A stretch of DNA of 64,000 nt from Girardinichthys multiradiatus (Eukaryota; Chordata; Actinopteri; Cyprinodontiformes; Goodeidae), in NCBI RefSeq assembly GCF_021462225.1, contig NC_061794.1, forward strand, positions 18,865,784 through 18,929,783. Direction: 5' to 3'. This document shows, piece by piece, positions 33,553 through 54,821 of this stretch. Every line of letters starts with the position of its first letter. Positions within the stretch are counted from its first letter, which is position 1. Below the pieces are notes generated by a model. That model was not told the origin of the DNA and ran no database searches. It saw nothing but the letters and a program-made list of their open reading frames with translations. Both the position numbers and the translations under genes were made by a program.

Positions 33553-34600
33553 CTGTACTGTTAATATAGGTTGAAGCAGCGTTTGTGGAGTCCTTCTTGT
33601 TGTTTTCCAAATCCAAACAAATTGACCGTGGCACCTGTTCAAGTCACACATCAGGGACAGAAGTAAAATATAAGTTCAAACATTGAGGAGATGAGTTTGA
33701 TTACCATGAAGCAATTATAGCTGTATATAACTTTAAAATAAAAATGTTGTTAGGCTTTAGCAGAAAGGAATTTTCAGTGTATATTCGGTGTAGATATGCT
33801 TGTGAATCCCAGCCACTGTTATTGCTGTTATAACTAAAGTACTTTTTCACATCTAGAAACTGACTTTTTTTTCCTTCTGAACATTTGCTTGCTCAGAAAA
33901 AGGAAATCAAACTTTTAACATATTTTCTTTTTTTGGGAACACATCTCAAAAAACTACATGCTGAACCATTTCCATGCCACTGGATTCTGGTCCTGTTGAT
34001 GGCGAACTATATAGACTGGTAATAACTGTTGAAGCCGACCTCTTCTGCATCACCCTTCTTGTTCCAGAAAACTATTGCATATGATCCAAACTTGGGGTCA
34101 CCAATCCCATAAAATTTAACCGCCTGGTTTAGAAGAGTAAAGTTGGACTTCTGCAGCTCTTCTAGCTGTTGTTAGAAACAACGCTGGGATTATTTATGAT
34201 TTTCTAAATGTGTTTTAAATGGGCATTAAAAGATAAAATTATACTATTCTAAGTAGCAAGTGTTCATAATGACATCAAAACAAAAAGAACAGTATTGTGT
34301 TCATTTTTTTTTGTTCACTGAATATGAACCATTTTTATTGATTGAATAATGTTTTTGATTGTTTCATATTTTTAGAAACAACCCCTAACGTTTAACAATT
34401 TAAGAAGTCTTTGTTAAGTTTATTCTTGAAAAAAGGCATCAACAAAAAACAGAAGACTCACCTTGCAAGTAATGATTTCTGGTTTGTCATGATAAAACCT
34501 TTCACTTGTCATGATGGATATCAAAAAGTCCTCTAATCAAACAATTACCTCTCCAACTCAAATTCTGAGGCTTTGACAGCCTTATTCAAGGTATACAGAA
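33553..34600 (-). pseudogene. tas1r pseudogene with exons 1, 4 and 5 only
   Basis: Three pieces in the order and strand of the intact gene. Exon 5: 33,634-33,553, 82 bp instead of 121, so an internal deletion that removes several cysteines; the end NST and donor are kept. Exon 4: about 34,165-33,967, reads LEELQKSNFTLLNQAVKF and GSYAIVFWNKKGD, but with a TAG at 34,009-34,007. Exon 1: about 34,600-34,462, with ASEFEL and PEIITCK-like parts, several stops and frameshifts. Exons 2, 3 and 6 are absent in this window, and a decayed Tc1 adjoins exon 1. The copy is clearly dead and is diverged from, but homologous to, the gene at 2.9-9.6 kb. Confidence 0.88.
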
Positions 34601-35165
34601 GACACTGCATCAATGTAGCATGGCTTGGAGGCGATCAACCTGTGGCACTGCTGAGGTATTGAGGTTCCCTAACAGTGGACTTCGGCTCGTCTGCAATATT
34701 GGGTCTGGTCTCTTCCATCTTCTATTAACAATAAACCATAGAATTTTATGAGGCTGAGGTCAGGTGAGTTTGCTGGCCAATCAAGCACAGTTATACCATG
34801 GTTATTAAAGCATGTTGTGGTACTTTTGGCATTTTGGGGATATGACAAGCTGGAAGTCAGAAGAGGGAGCACAGAGTGGAAATTATAACTGACTGTGGAA
34901 GCATCAAACAACTTGCATTTTTGTCCATTAGAACCCTTCCACTTTGATCTTTCCAAATGAAGGGAGAAAATTACCTTTATAAAAAAAAAAGAGAGAGAGA
35001 AGTATGCATCACAGAGCCAGTCCAGTTATTTTTCTTCTAAGCCCAGGTAAAACTCTTATGTTGCTTTTGCTTCTTAAGCAGCTTAATACAAGGTGTAGCT
35101 GATGTCTTTGATACGTCTGTGTGTGGTGGCTTTTGAAGCACCAACTTCAGCTGCAACCCTCAATT
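34600..35165 (-). mobile_element. Decayed Tc1 of the same family as 26,991-28,525
   Basis: 34,600-34,830 resembles 27,300-27,545 of the other copy (CTGTGGCACTGCTGAGG; GCTGGCCAATCAAGCACAGT), in the same minus orientation, but with indels and stops. Weaker matches continue to the N-terminal helix region near 35,090-35,165 (read on the minus strand, a degenerate HTDVSKTSAT-like segment). No ends are visible. It lies at the 5' side of the tas1r relic. Confidence 0.6.
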
Positions 35166-35174
35166 TGTATTATA

Positions 35175-36100
35175 CACTGCTCAAAAAAAAGGAAACACTC
35201 AAATAACACATCCTAGATCTGAATGAATGAAATATTCTAATTGAATACTTTGTTCTGTACAAAGTTGAATGTGCTGACAACAAAATCACACAAAAATCAT
35301 CAATGGAAATCAAATTTATTAACCAATGGAGGCCTGGATTTGGAGTCACACACAAATTTAAAGTGGAAAAACACACTAGAGGCTGATCCAACTTTGATGT
35401 AATGTCCTTAAAACAAGTCAAATGAGGCTCAGTATTGTGTGTGGCCTCCACGTGTCTGTATGACCTCGCTACAATGCCTGGACATGCTCCTGATGAGACG
35501 GCGGATGGTCTCCTGAGGGATCTCCTTCCAGACCTGGACTAAAGCATCCGCCAACACCTGGACAGTCTGTGGTGCGACGTGACGTTGGTGGATGGAGTGA
35601 GACATGATGTCCTAGATGTGCTCAATCAGATTCAGGTCTGGGAAACAGGCGGGCCAGTCCATAGCTTCAATGTCTTCATCTTGCAGGAACTGCTGACACA
35701 CTCCAGCCACATGAGGTCTAGCATTGTCCTGCATTAGGAGGAACCCAGGGCCAACCGCACCAGCATATGGTCTCACAAGGGGTCTGAAGATCTCATCTCG
35801 GTACCTAATGGCAGTCAGGCTACCTCTGGCGAGCACATGGAGGGCCATGTGGCCCTCCAAAGAAATGCCACCCCACACCATTACTGACCCACTGCCAAAC
35901 CGGTCATGCTGAAGGATGTTGCAGGCAGCAGATCGCTCTCCACGGTGTCTCCAGACACGTCTGTCACATGTGCTCAGTGTGAACCTGCTTTCATCTGTGA
36001 AGAGCACAGGGCGCCAGTGGTGAATTTGCCAATCCTTGTGTTCTCTGGCAAATGCCAAGCGTCCTGCTCGGTGTTGGGCTGTGAGCACAACCCGAGCACA
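35175..36100 (-). mobile_element. Fourth Tc1-like transposon, 5' truncated, with transposase pseudogene
   Basis: Left end CACTGCTCAAAAAAAAGG after TA. The minus-strand frame runs from about 36,088 to a stop at 35,429: FTDESRF (first catalytic Asp), LMQDNARPH (second Asp), PDLNLIEHI (acidic third residue), a TAG replacing the expected Trp after EHI (near 35,612), then GGHTQY. The N-terminal DNA-binding part and the other inverted repeat are missing. Different family from the other three Tc1s. Confidence 0.85.
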
Positions 36101-36164
36101 ACAGAAAAGGGATTTTTTTTACTGAACTATTGCCCTTCTCAATTATTTAACAGTAAGCTGAGGG

Positions 36165-36320
36165 GAAAGACATGCAGCAAAGGTCATCTGGGCCAAACGT
36201 CGAACCCGCAACAGCTGCGTCGAGGACTGAAGCCCCTGAACATGTGTTGCGCCCATATTTAGGGGCTTCAGTCCATATTTACACCACCGCCATACCCCAA
36301 GACAGGAAAGTAATTTTGCT
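36165..36320. repeat. Dispersed repeat with tRNA-like B-box and a short hairpin
   Basis: The block GTCGAACCCGC (its complement GCGGGTTCGAC resembles a Pol III B box) is followed by an 11-bp inverted repeat CTGAAGCCCCT / AGGGGCTTCAG (36,227-36,237 and 36,261-36,271). The sequence looks like a SINE or a tRNA-like fragment, but no A box in the right place is clear. Low confidence. Confidence 0.3.
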
Positions 36321-38481
36321 GCTGGTGCATCTGAATTTCTCCACTGAGTTACAATAAAGATTATTTCTATTACACATTTTCCTTCCACTCAACTTTCAAT
36401 TATTACATTGGGATACAGCAATTTCAACTGAATTTTAGCAATGAACTTTTGTGGCTTATCCTCCTCATGGAAGGTATCAATAATTGGTTGCTTGACATGT
36501 GTCTATTCAGCAGTCTCCCCATTAAGGTGCAAGCCATAACATCTTTGTATTAAACAAAATTGGTCATATAATGATCTGATTTTCTTAGATTTAATTTTGG
36601 GCTTAACAAAACATAAATGCTTAAAATATGTGTGTGTGTGAGATGTCTATATAATATATACACATTTTGAAACTTTTTGACTTGAATAAAAAATATATAT
36701 GTTTTTCAAAAATAACTTAAGAAGTACAGTACATCAAGAATTTAAGAAGACGTTACTGCACTAAACGTTTCTTTGTCAAATCCTTTTACCCAAAAGCATA
36801 GAAAAATATAGAGCCAAGACACATTTGTACTGTTCCGAAGGGACACAGCCTCTTTAATAGCATTTGGAGTGAAAAAAAAATTACACTTCCATTTTTAAAA
36901 TCAAGTCATTTTTTCTAACTGTAGCACAAGAAAAAAACATGCAATCCATGAAAAACATTAATTTCAACTCAGCAACCCAATTAAACAGTTTGTCCTTCAT
37001 CAGTTTCAGTTGAAACAGATTTTAATATGGAGAAATAAGGTGGATGAATGAAAACAAAGATTTCAAAACAAAAATTATATTTTAAAATATATATACTGTA
37101 TATACATAAATCCAGACAACCTTTTGAAACACAAACGTTTTACAGGAAAATGTTTTGATCCCTTACTACAGTGTCAATCAAAGATTAGTATTGACAGATT
37201 CCCAGCACTTTGTTAGGAAGGAAAAAAAAAAATCAAAGGTTCATAGAAAAATGTATGATCACCACCAACTTCATCCATTTGTTTTAATAAAAGATGTCAG
37301 TTGTCCTATGTTTCCTCTGCAAAAGAAAGAGAACAACAGTTTGCTTGGAATGACTGTACCTTTTTTCTCTTTTAAAGGTAAACGCAGATATAAAGGACAA
37401 TCAACAAAAAATAATGAACCCGATCTTTGGAGCACATGGGAAAATGTTCCAAAGAGAACAGCGCCTTTTGGAAAGTGTTTAAATTTGAACTCGGACTGAT
37501 CTTGTGTTAAGGAAACTAATACTGGTTGTGCACTTTGGAGACGAAACGGACTGTGAATATTATTTTATAGAATGATGTAAACGTCTGAGAGTATGCTAAT
37601 TCATGAAGTTTCCCATTTGAGGCTTAATGTTGCAAACATAGAAACCCAAAACGAGTAGATTTATGATAGCTAACAGACTACAGGAGATTAGAGATTAGTA
37701 ACACCGTCCTTGAAATATGCATTCATAGATGTTGAGTGGCCGTTCTGAAGCAGACAAATAATATTACATCTAAGCACTTAGTCTATGAGAGTCAAATTAT
37801 ATAAAATGAAAAAAAAAAACATTAACCAACTTAAAGCCAAATAAACCTGCCAAAAATTCATAATTAATTAACTTTAAGTGACAAATTCACAGATTTATGT
37901 TTTCTGCCCATCATGAATGCATATTCAGATAACAGTCACTAAAAACATCTTCATTTCGTATTTGTCCAACACACTTAACGTGAGAGCAGCAGATATGGAG
38001 AGCCAAAACAATTCATTTATCAATGAGTTGAGATTTTCTCAAATCTAATCACATTCTTTTGCAAACAAAAGTTTCTGATTAATAATATACTAAATAATGT
38101 GTTACAAATAAGTAGGAAGAGCATAATAATCTAAAGTTGGCAGACTGAGATGTGGAGATAATGCAACCACCATCACAGAACGAACCAAACATTAGGAAAC
38201 TTACAGTAATTTAGCTTAGCTGCTCTTTGATGAGTATTCACTAATCTTATTGGGGTAAAGGCAGAAGGCAGAACTAAGTTTCAGCTACTGCTGCAAACCA
38301 ACCTTTAAAAAATTTTCTAAAGAAATATTGAGCAAGTGACCATTTAGATTTTTTCATGTTTTGTTTCAATGTTACTGTCCAGTTTACCAAAAAGAAAAAT
38401 AATCTCTAATCTTCATCACTCCCTTCTAGCTGTGATGAATGCATTTCAAATGAGACTGAGGCAAAGGGTAAGGTGGAGTTC
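36321..38481. other. 3' flank and likely 3' UTR of rer1
   Basis: AT-rich sequence downstream (minus strand) of the rer1 stop at 38,482. It probably contains the rer1 3' UTR. A poly(A) site cannot be fixed. No other exon or repeat is recognised; a short AT-run lies near 37,085. Confidence 0.45.
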
Positions 38482-39087
38482 TTAACTAGCAAAAGTTTTC
38501 CCTGTGTCTTCCTTGCCTTTATATGTCCTCTTCCCATGTGTGAAGGGTAGGTATCTGTACTTGATCATATGCTGCAGGAAAAAAAGAAGAAAAACAGAGA
38601 ATTAGTGACAGGCGAGGTCTGATTCCATGATTTCATGACACAAAGGATGGAGATGCACAGTTTTTGTCAAACAAATAAAGGGCTAATCAAATATAGTCTA
38701 ATCAAAATATATTCCAATATTTAAAAAAAGAAATGTGGAAATCATACAATGGTTCTTCCAAGACAATTTAATTCATCGAACATTTTCTTCCAAACCTGCA
38801 AAAACCCTTTTGTTTAACTGTAAGATTTGCTTATATTGCAAATGTTAATTGTATCTGTTCACCCAGAGCACTGACTGCTTATACATTGTATGTTTGTCCA
38901 GCTGTGGTTTACCTTAATCTGCCTCTTCATGGTGATGCAAAAGAGCATGATGAAGTACATTACGAGTATAGGCCAGAACACTGGAACATTGAAGGCTTCG
39001 AAAAATGTACAAATCATGGCAATGACAATGCCTTTTGTCGCGGAGTGCCTGTCAAAAAAGAAAGAGGAAAAAGAAAAGACTTCTGTA

Positions 39088-39150
<63 letters not shown>

Positions 39151-42100
39151 TTTGTGCATATATGTATGTACAAAAGATAACATTTATGAAATTAAGAAAG
39201 CAAATTTCCTCAGCTTTCATTTCTGATTCTTATGTACAACAATGATTAATTTACAGGAGCTAAAAGTCTTCAACAGTCATGGATGATAGTCCTCTTAAAT
39301 AGCTGTTTTTTTATGAGACATGCAGACTTTATTTTATTCATACATATATATTTTTTCCCCCAGTTACTCTTTAGTTTGAGGATAAGTTCCCCATTGGGAC
39401 TCATAAAGTTGCCTGAATCTGGATATGAACAGGATGGTTTTAAATCTCTAGAGTTCACAGCAAGCCACACATGGAGGCCAGAAGATAAGTCATAAATAAA
39501 GTTTAGTATATCATCAATGCAACGTTGATGAGTCACAATTTCCATGGCTTCAATTACAAGATTATTTTCCACCAAAGCAGTTCCAGTGTTCAACCAGAGA
39601 TGGCGCTGGAGCCAGTTCCTAACAGGTCCAGTAAGAAAAACAGATTGATTTTCCAGAGCCAATTTGGAGCAACATCATTGTCTTACTATGGATGCATCAA
39701 CCAGTAAGCGTTTGATACAGTTCTACTACACAAATCACATTATTTATCTCAGTATCTGTGCCAACAGAAACCTTAATATTGCCAGTCCAATTAATTTATT
39801 AACGCACTTTTAAAAAACACGCAGTGTGTGGTAGTGTTTAACAATTCCCTATTAGCTGGTCACTGATCTGATCAGTACCAGCGATGCTTGAAAATGGGAG
39901 TTAAACCGTTTTAGAGGTCTGGAGATGTTTTAATAGCTGACAGCATTTAAGAACCGAGTCAGAAACGGCCTTTCACAAAAATATCTCCTGTAAGTGCTAT
40001 GTGGAGTATTGACCTACTTAAACTATGAAATAGATTATATCAAAATAAACAGTGGTAAGATAACAGTCGGGGTGAGTATTAATTTTGAAGCCCAGTGTGT
40101 TTACTGGTTTTTATTCTAAATTTGGCAAACAAACTACCTCCAGAGCTTTAAACATAGTTCTCTCATCCTTTTAAATGGTTGTTGGTAAGTGCACCCCCAG
40201 CACCTGATAAAGCAGATCTTTTCTCTGGCCTAGGTTAGAGTTGGTTTTAAGAGAGAACCAGTTTACACTCCCAGAACCAGAGTGTCCAGCAGTGCAAACA
40301 TAAATAGCTGGTGATTTGCAAGCACTAGCAGAAGTTAATGATGGAACCAGTCTGGTGAGAAAAAACTCACAATGACAACCTAAAAGTGACTGTTACAGAC
40401 AAAAAAAGATGCTTTATATTATTCTTTCAGGAGCATCGGTGATTAGGTATTAATTAGAATCCAAAGTATCCAAATAAATGAAAAAGGAACTGCAAACAAT
40501 GTTTCATTTATACCAGCAACAGCCTCCTTTACATCTGAACCCAAATTCAGACACGGTTCCAGTAAACAATTGTCAATGAACACAAAGGAAAGTTGAATAT
40601 GAGACCGAGAGCTACAAGGTAACTTATTTGTAAGTCATTCCATGTGCAAGTCCGGTTTCACCTGTGTTTTATTTAAAATGTCACAAGGAATGCATACCAG
40701 GGACCAAGAGCTCCAGTTTCAACCAATTAAGAAGTAAGATGACTACCAAAAAACTAAATAAACTAAACTAAAACCTTTAAACACTTATTGTTGTTTGATT
40801 CTTCAGCCTAATTCAAGTGGTACAACCAATAAAAACTCAACTTTATTTCCTAAATCCTGGGTAAAGAGGATGTAAATCAGCAAAAGCATCCCACAGGCAA
40901 ATTTAACATCTGTAAAGGTTCAGACAACCTTATTAATGTAAATATTGTACAACAGTGCTTGAAAATAATTCTATGTTTTGGCTCAAACTATGTCATGCCA
41001 TATAGATACTTGTCTCTCAAATCTATCTTTTAAACTTGTCTTATACATAAAGTGTATAGACAAAAATGCAAAGTGAAGAAACAGCTGAGATCAGTGAGAC
41101 TAAAAAGCAAATGTTCACGTTTCACCCGTTTCTACTAAAAGTCTTTATCTTCCTCCAAACAGATTTTGCATGGTTAAATCTGTTGCCACACAAATCATTC
41201 TAAAAAAGGTCATTTGCCATCACTCTGTGAATGATCACAAGAGAAACCCAGAGCACGAGCTGAACTCTTACCAGAATTTGAATTCAGGCAACCTCCTGAT
41301 GAATGGACGGAACTCCTCGTTCTGCTTGGTTGGAAGGGATGGGCCCTCATCTACAAGAGAAATAGGTTACACTTTGCTTTCCAAAGGCTTTAACAACTAC
41401 AACCTAAAACAACAAACTGTAGGACATATTTATACTTAAACCGCTTATGTCATAAATTTAAAACGCAATGGAAAGTAGTCTAAAAACTACTTGAATTAAC
41501 ACTTCAGCAAATACTTTGCTGTTAAGCACAAAACCGAACAAAAAAAACATAACGAAAAAAAACACTTGAATCTAAAAGTGTTCACTTACCTTCATCAAGT
41601 AACGAAGGATCCACTTTTGGCGACAGAAATGCAATGAACAGATTGAGATGGTAGATTCCCAAAGCGTATGTTACTATATACCACCCCTAAAAAGCAGCAC
41701 AAACCAGATTTCAATGCTTTTTAAGATAGACAGTAGAAAAATACAGAAAGACAGAGTTGTTTATTAATGAAATGTTCCCAGACCAATGAACAACACCATT
41801 TTGATGGATAGAAGATGTAGATTCCCATAGCTATATTTGAAATCAAATGTATGTCAGGAAAAGTACATGAGTATGGTAATAATACATTTTAAATTAATTA
41901 AGTAAAAACACTCAAGTTTTTTTTATTATATATGTTTGCTTAAAGTAAGAAACAGCAAGAAGTCTATTTATAAGTAGTAACAGCTAAAGGTGACACATAT
42001 GTACATGGCCACAGACACTCTTTTAATCAACACCGTATGCACATTCTAATAACCTGAGAAACCAGATAAAAATGAAATTAACAATCACCTGTAGAATGTA

Positions 42101-42371
42101 CACTCTGATCATGTAAATTCCAGTAAGTAGTAGAGTGAGTGCCCATCGCACTGCATAGAAGGGTGTTGACTTGTCAAGCCATGTCTGATAGACCTGTTGA
42201 AATATTTTAAGAATTTTTGTCAGGAGTGTACAAAACCACTAATACCAGTGGTTTGATATTAATGACTAGCGTGATCTGAGTGTTAGTCACCTGTCCAATC
42301 CCTGTGAAAAAGGCAGCAACTACTGATGGTTTCCCATGGATTGACTCTCCAACACTGTCCCCTTCTGACAT
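38482..42371 (-). CDS. rer1: RER1, Golgi-to-ER retrieval receptor, complete
   Basis: A small four-pass membrane protein of the early Golgi that returns ER membrane proteins and unassembled subunits by COPI vesicles. Coding exons: 42371-42291, 42193-42089, 41686-41590, 41350-41272, 39048-38913, 38571-38482 (588 bp, 195 aa plus stop; the human protein has 196). All introns GT/AG, frame continuous. Start [16 protein letters not shown] is the family's N-terminus; then [55 protein letters not shown], a short acidic linker with [17 protein letters not shown], the second hydrophobic hairpin, and the tail [19 protein letters not shown], needed for sorting. Housekeeping gene; 5' non-coding exon at about 44.3 kb. 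Nothing is odd apart from the (TA) repeat near one splice site. Confidence 0.97.
39093..39146. repeat. (TA)27 microsatellite in a rer1 intron
   Basis: 54 bases of pure TA. On the minus strand it lies only about 44 bases upstream of the 3' splice site of the rer1 exon 39,048-38,913, where the branch point and pyrimidine tract are expected. Confidence 0.98.
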
Positions 42372-44291
42372 CCTGCAGGAAACCATAAACAATTTTTCAT
42401 TAATGGCAGTAATAATGGTAAAAGTGAACAAAAGTGAATTGTTATCAAAGAAGCCTTGTGATAACATAATACAAAACATTTAATTTTTTTTCCACGAAGA
42501 CACCAAAAAAGGCTAAATTTGGATTCATTTGCTGTTGTGTACTTGCTGAAAAGTAATGAAGTGAAACCAGAGAGAGTGATCACACATTACCTGTCTTACC
42601 ATTAGTTATGTTACTATCAGCGAGTCTAAGCTGACTTTTTTGCTCCAATTGTTTGATTGGGGATTATGCTACTGGCTACATTGTACCCTCAGCTTTTAAT
42701 TTGCGTTACTTGCTGTGTGATCATGGTTGATAACGTAAACATACCCAGAATATAATTAGTTAGCAATATTCTGTTTTTCATTTCAGTTAAAAATGTAGTC
42801 TTATTGTTGCCGTTTTGGTCCCACAAAACAGTGTTTGAATCACCTGAAGATGGGCAGAAATTTTAAATCAGCCAGTTTGTTTATGTTTACAAGTACCTAT
42901 ATTTCAAAACTCAACTTGTTTGATACATGACCACATGCTCAATAAGCCCACACAAGGTCCAGTTTCTATCAAAAACTGAAAATAGTTTTTATCTCAATTT
43001 TAGAATTTAACTAATGTTTATGCTGGATTTAAAAAAAATACATGTATCAGGTTAACATTGACATTTTTAATTGTTAAAATATATTATACAGTAAAGACCG
43101 TGACCTTTTGACTGAATACAATTCTCTGATTATTGGACACAAAATTTCACAGATTTCTGAGTAAACGGGGAAATAACTTATCTATGATCTCAGTTAGTTT
43201 GAAAGTACTGTTAATGCTTTTTCTAATTTAAATGTTTGCTTTACATAAGACTCCTGTGAAGAGTTTACCAACATACTTATTACAAGTACTTGTAACCAAT
43301 GGTCTGAGAGTATGTAGAGTTAGTTATAGACAAACATGTGAGAAATAACCTAGATCATGAAATACAGTACTGCAAGTCCTAAAGTGAAACCAACAGAAAA
43401 TATTTAGCTTATCCCTAGTTACAATTCGATGCTAAAATTGGAACCAGGAAATTAACTTGTTTTGTCAAATGGACGATGACTTAAGTTACCAATTCTACAG
43501 CACATTTCTGAAGCTTATATACTGCAGTGCTTAATATTAAGAGGTCTTGGCGCAGCTATTACTGAATATCATATTTTGACTTTAACATAAAAGGTGATGT
43601 GGAAAACCGTGGGAAGCTGTTCCCAGTTGTGGCTAGCTACGATTTGTTTAACTATAAGCCAACCAGCGCAGGTTTTGTCGATGTAAACAGGTACACAGGG
43701 AATTTACATGAAGGTATCAAGTAATCTAGATATCCTGACTGGTGCTAATGACATTTCATCCGTGATATAAATCTTAACTACCCGCATTAGCTTAAAAATT
43801 AGCTCTAGAAAAAGCTATCTGGACGTGTAAACGTACATTACCCTTTGGCCCAAATTGCACCGTGTATGGGTTATGTAGTCCTTTTAAGAGCCTATGGTAC
43901 ATTCTACCGTTCGTTTAGCAATGCCATCTACCTACATTTCCCACAATTCCTAAGAAGAGACAATTGCAGAACCTCGAAAGAACGTGTAGTTCATTACAAC
44001 TTCTTGATTCGTAGTGGGAGCTTGATAAAGGAACTGCAAGAACTACAAATACCAGCAGTGAGTTTGAAAACTGGACAACTCACTTCCTGTGATACGTTAC
44101 TACGTTACCAACAGTTCCGAAGCTAACCTGTGTTAGCATGTTTAGAAAAAGCAGTTTTCTCCAGTGAACACGTTTATAGTAAAATAATAATGCTATGTTT
44201 ATACACCCAAACAGCAGATTTATCCCCCGTTATTGTCGCTCAGCAGTGTTGGTAATTACAAAGAAAAACAACAATGACAGTAATTTCTTAC

Positions 44292-44400
44292 CTGATATGG
44301 CCTCTGAGTCACTACCCGGCTCTACCTAGCCAGCTACACTAGCCACTTCTCGTGTGAACACGTCAGTACTTCCGCGAACACGAGGACATTAAAGTATGGC
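44292..44400 (-). promoter_or_regulatory. rer1: rer1 non-coding first exon and promoter region
   Basis: The reverse complement has a consensus donor CAG/GTAAGA at 44,292-44,287, upstream of the first coding exon's acceptor (42,373-42,374) by a 1.9-kb intron. The local sequence is more GC-rich than its surroundings and contains CGGAAGT (44,374-44,368 on the minus strand), an ETS site common in housekeeping promoters. The transcription start is not fixed. Inferred from the splice site and composition. Confidence 0.5.
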
Positions 44401-46955
44401 AGGCCGTTGTAACATACAATCACCAATTGGAGCGTTTTATTCACTTATGTTGTAATCTAGCTTTCGAGGTCTGATATTTCTTTTGAATATCAAGAACGAT
44501 GTTTTATCTTTTGTGATATCTAAATAAAGAGACCGTAGTTATAGGCAATGCTAGCTACTTCTTAAAAAGTCTATTTCCATCAAGGTAGCCAAGCTTGTCC
44601 TAAGCAGAAACAAACAGGGAATATCATTAAACTAGAGGCAATACATTCATAACTATTAATCTATTACGTTTTTCTTCAATAAATTCAACTAGCATGTTTC
44701 ATTTAAAGGAATAAAAATACATGTTTTATATTTCATTTTTAGAAACAGATGGGACCAAGTAAAAAAAAAAATAGACCTCATTATTGATAAATGTGACAAG
44801 AATGGGTTTTTATACTTGCATTCTGTGTCTGAGGTCAAGCACACTTAAGAACCTCCGTCTATCTTGGGTAGAAACGTATTTTTCTTTCTTAGACGGACTC
44901 TGTTTTTACACATCCACATTATTCATTCTGCACAGGAAGAATTTAATGGTGCATATCTGGGATTGAACACAGAATACACAGGAATAAAAGGGTTGTTCCT
45001 GTCCAAGGAATTTTTACATTTCGCATATCTAAACATCTTGTGGCATAAATAGGATTCTCCATTGCTAAAATTTTAAATAGAATAATATTATCCATTTCAA
45101 AAGAATTGCTTTTTATTTCATACAATCCCTTTTTCTTAGAAGCAATGTGCAGCCATTTTGCATGTTTAAACAATGCTCACACTCATCACTCCACCTGTAG
45201 TACTTAGACCCTCCACCAGAGGACATAAGATAAGTACAGTATCTATAAATACAGGTGTTTGAATAAAGTATCAAGCTTATTAAAGAGGTATACAGAAATC
45301 TCAGAAATACATGTACAATAGATGATGAATTTAGTGTTACAGGGCTTATTATGATGCAGTTATGAATTCATGAAGTATACAGTTAATGGTTAACAATGTG
45401 AACAAAACTGAGTGGAATTCACGCATCCAGTTTGCGTAATTTAATACCAGTGAAACTTGGGCTGCATGTTTAAACTCTTTATTAGTATGATAAGCAGAGA
45501 CATTAAGGAGGGGAACTATTTAAATTGATTTAAAGAAAAACACTGTGTTTAATAGCAAATTACACTGAAGAACAAGTACATCTTACATTGCTTTACAAAA
45601 CTGGCACAAAAAAACAAAGGCCATTTGATCAGAATTTTAAAACAAAACACCATTTTTTATTTACATTTTAAAAATGCATGTGACTAATACTGATTATTTG
45701 GACTTCTACCTTTAAAGCATTAAAGTGCTTATTCTCAGACCAGTTGGTGTTGAGTGGGTGAAAGTAGGTTTCTTACACAGGACCTAGGAAAATGGCCATA
45801 AATCAGATTTTTCTTTTGGTGCAAACCCAAGTTCTCCAAATAAATGTGACATCATGATACAACATTTATTTGAATTGATTGGAGCTCTAGAAATGAAACT
45901 GGAATGGATCATATGGTCATAAACAAGAGCCATAAAGACATAGAACACAAATAAATTATATTGGAAAAGTCTTTAGCCATCCTATTTTCTTCTTTATATT
46001 TTGCATTTGAGGAGATGGGCGATATTTTAATATTTAAGGGGGCTTTGAGGAAAGGTTTTTCAGTCTTTCTGAAACTAAGGGATGGTTTAAGACTATTACA
46101 CACTACTTTTTGCAGTACTCAACATATGTGGACCTTGCCCTGCAAGGACTACAAGTTATTCAGAAAATGCTTCTTGATAAACGGGGACACCATTCTTAAT
46201 TTATTATTTACATAACTAATTAAAATCCAGTCAGTTCAATATAATACTGTTTGTGATGCTTTGCCTTTCTACTATTTGTGGGTATGTTACTAAAAAGGAT
46301 AAACAGTATTTTCTACAACATAGTAAATAGTAAAAGCTATAACACTTGTTAACATATACACAAGTAAAGCTGAAGTACATGAAACTAATTTCAACAATGA
46401 CATGATAAAACATATTTAACAAAACGTTACTCGTGTTAATATAGTTAATAAAAATACATGACTGTGGTATCGTAGCTATAGCTTTGACTTTCTATTTGGC
46501 TCTAAACAGGAAATGCATCATTTAGATTCTACATAGTCTTAACTACATCTAGTGTAAAACATTTACAAGATACAATTTATACATTTGTACAAGTTACAAA
46601 AAAACAAAAATAAAATAAATAATTTAATTCAGATTTTTTTATGCCAAAAAACCCCAAAAAACTTACAAGTTGGCGGCTGGCATTCTACACGTTGTGAACA
46701 TTATAATGGAAAAGATGGTTGTTGAAGACAAAAAAACTGTTGTAAGTACTGTTAAAAATGCTAAGGTCATTTCTCTAATTTAGTTAACATGTGTGGAGTT
46801 TTTTGTGCTATGTTGGAGGGGAAAATTGTTAAAGTTACTGAGAATATTCCAAAAACTAAATAGAAGTTAATGCTTCGGGAAAGACCTCAAAACTTCCAGG
46901 CACTCTGAAAGACCCGATAAACAAGCAATACAATGATGTTTATATAAATGCAGTC
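44401..46955. other. Intergenic between rer1 and tp73
   Basis: Contains the rer1 upstream region and, toward 46,955, the tp73 3' UTR (minus strand). AT-rich; no exon or mobile element is recognised. Confidence 0.5.

Positions 46956-54821
<7,866 letters not shown>

Noticed and set aside
38886..39245. A plus-strand ORF of 119 codons across the rer1 exon and the TA repeat
   Set aside because: It is the shadow of the rer1 exon on the other strand, extended by open (TA)n codons (IYIYIY).
43845..44126. A plus-strand ORF of 93 codons beside the rer1 promoter, possible divergent gene
   Set aside because: No domain, no splice signals, no codon bias; it lies in the first intron of rer1.
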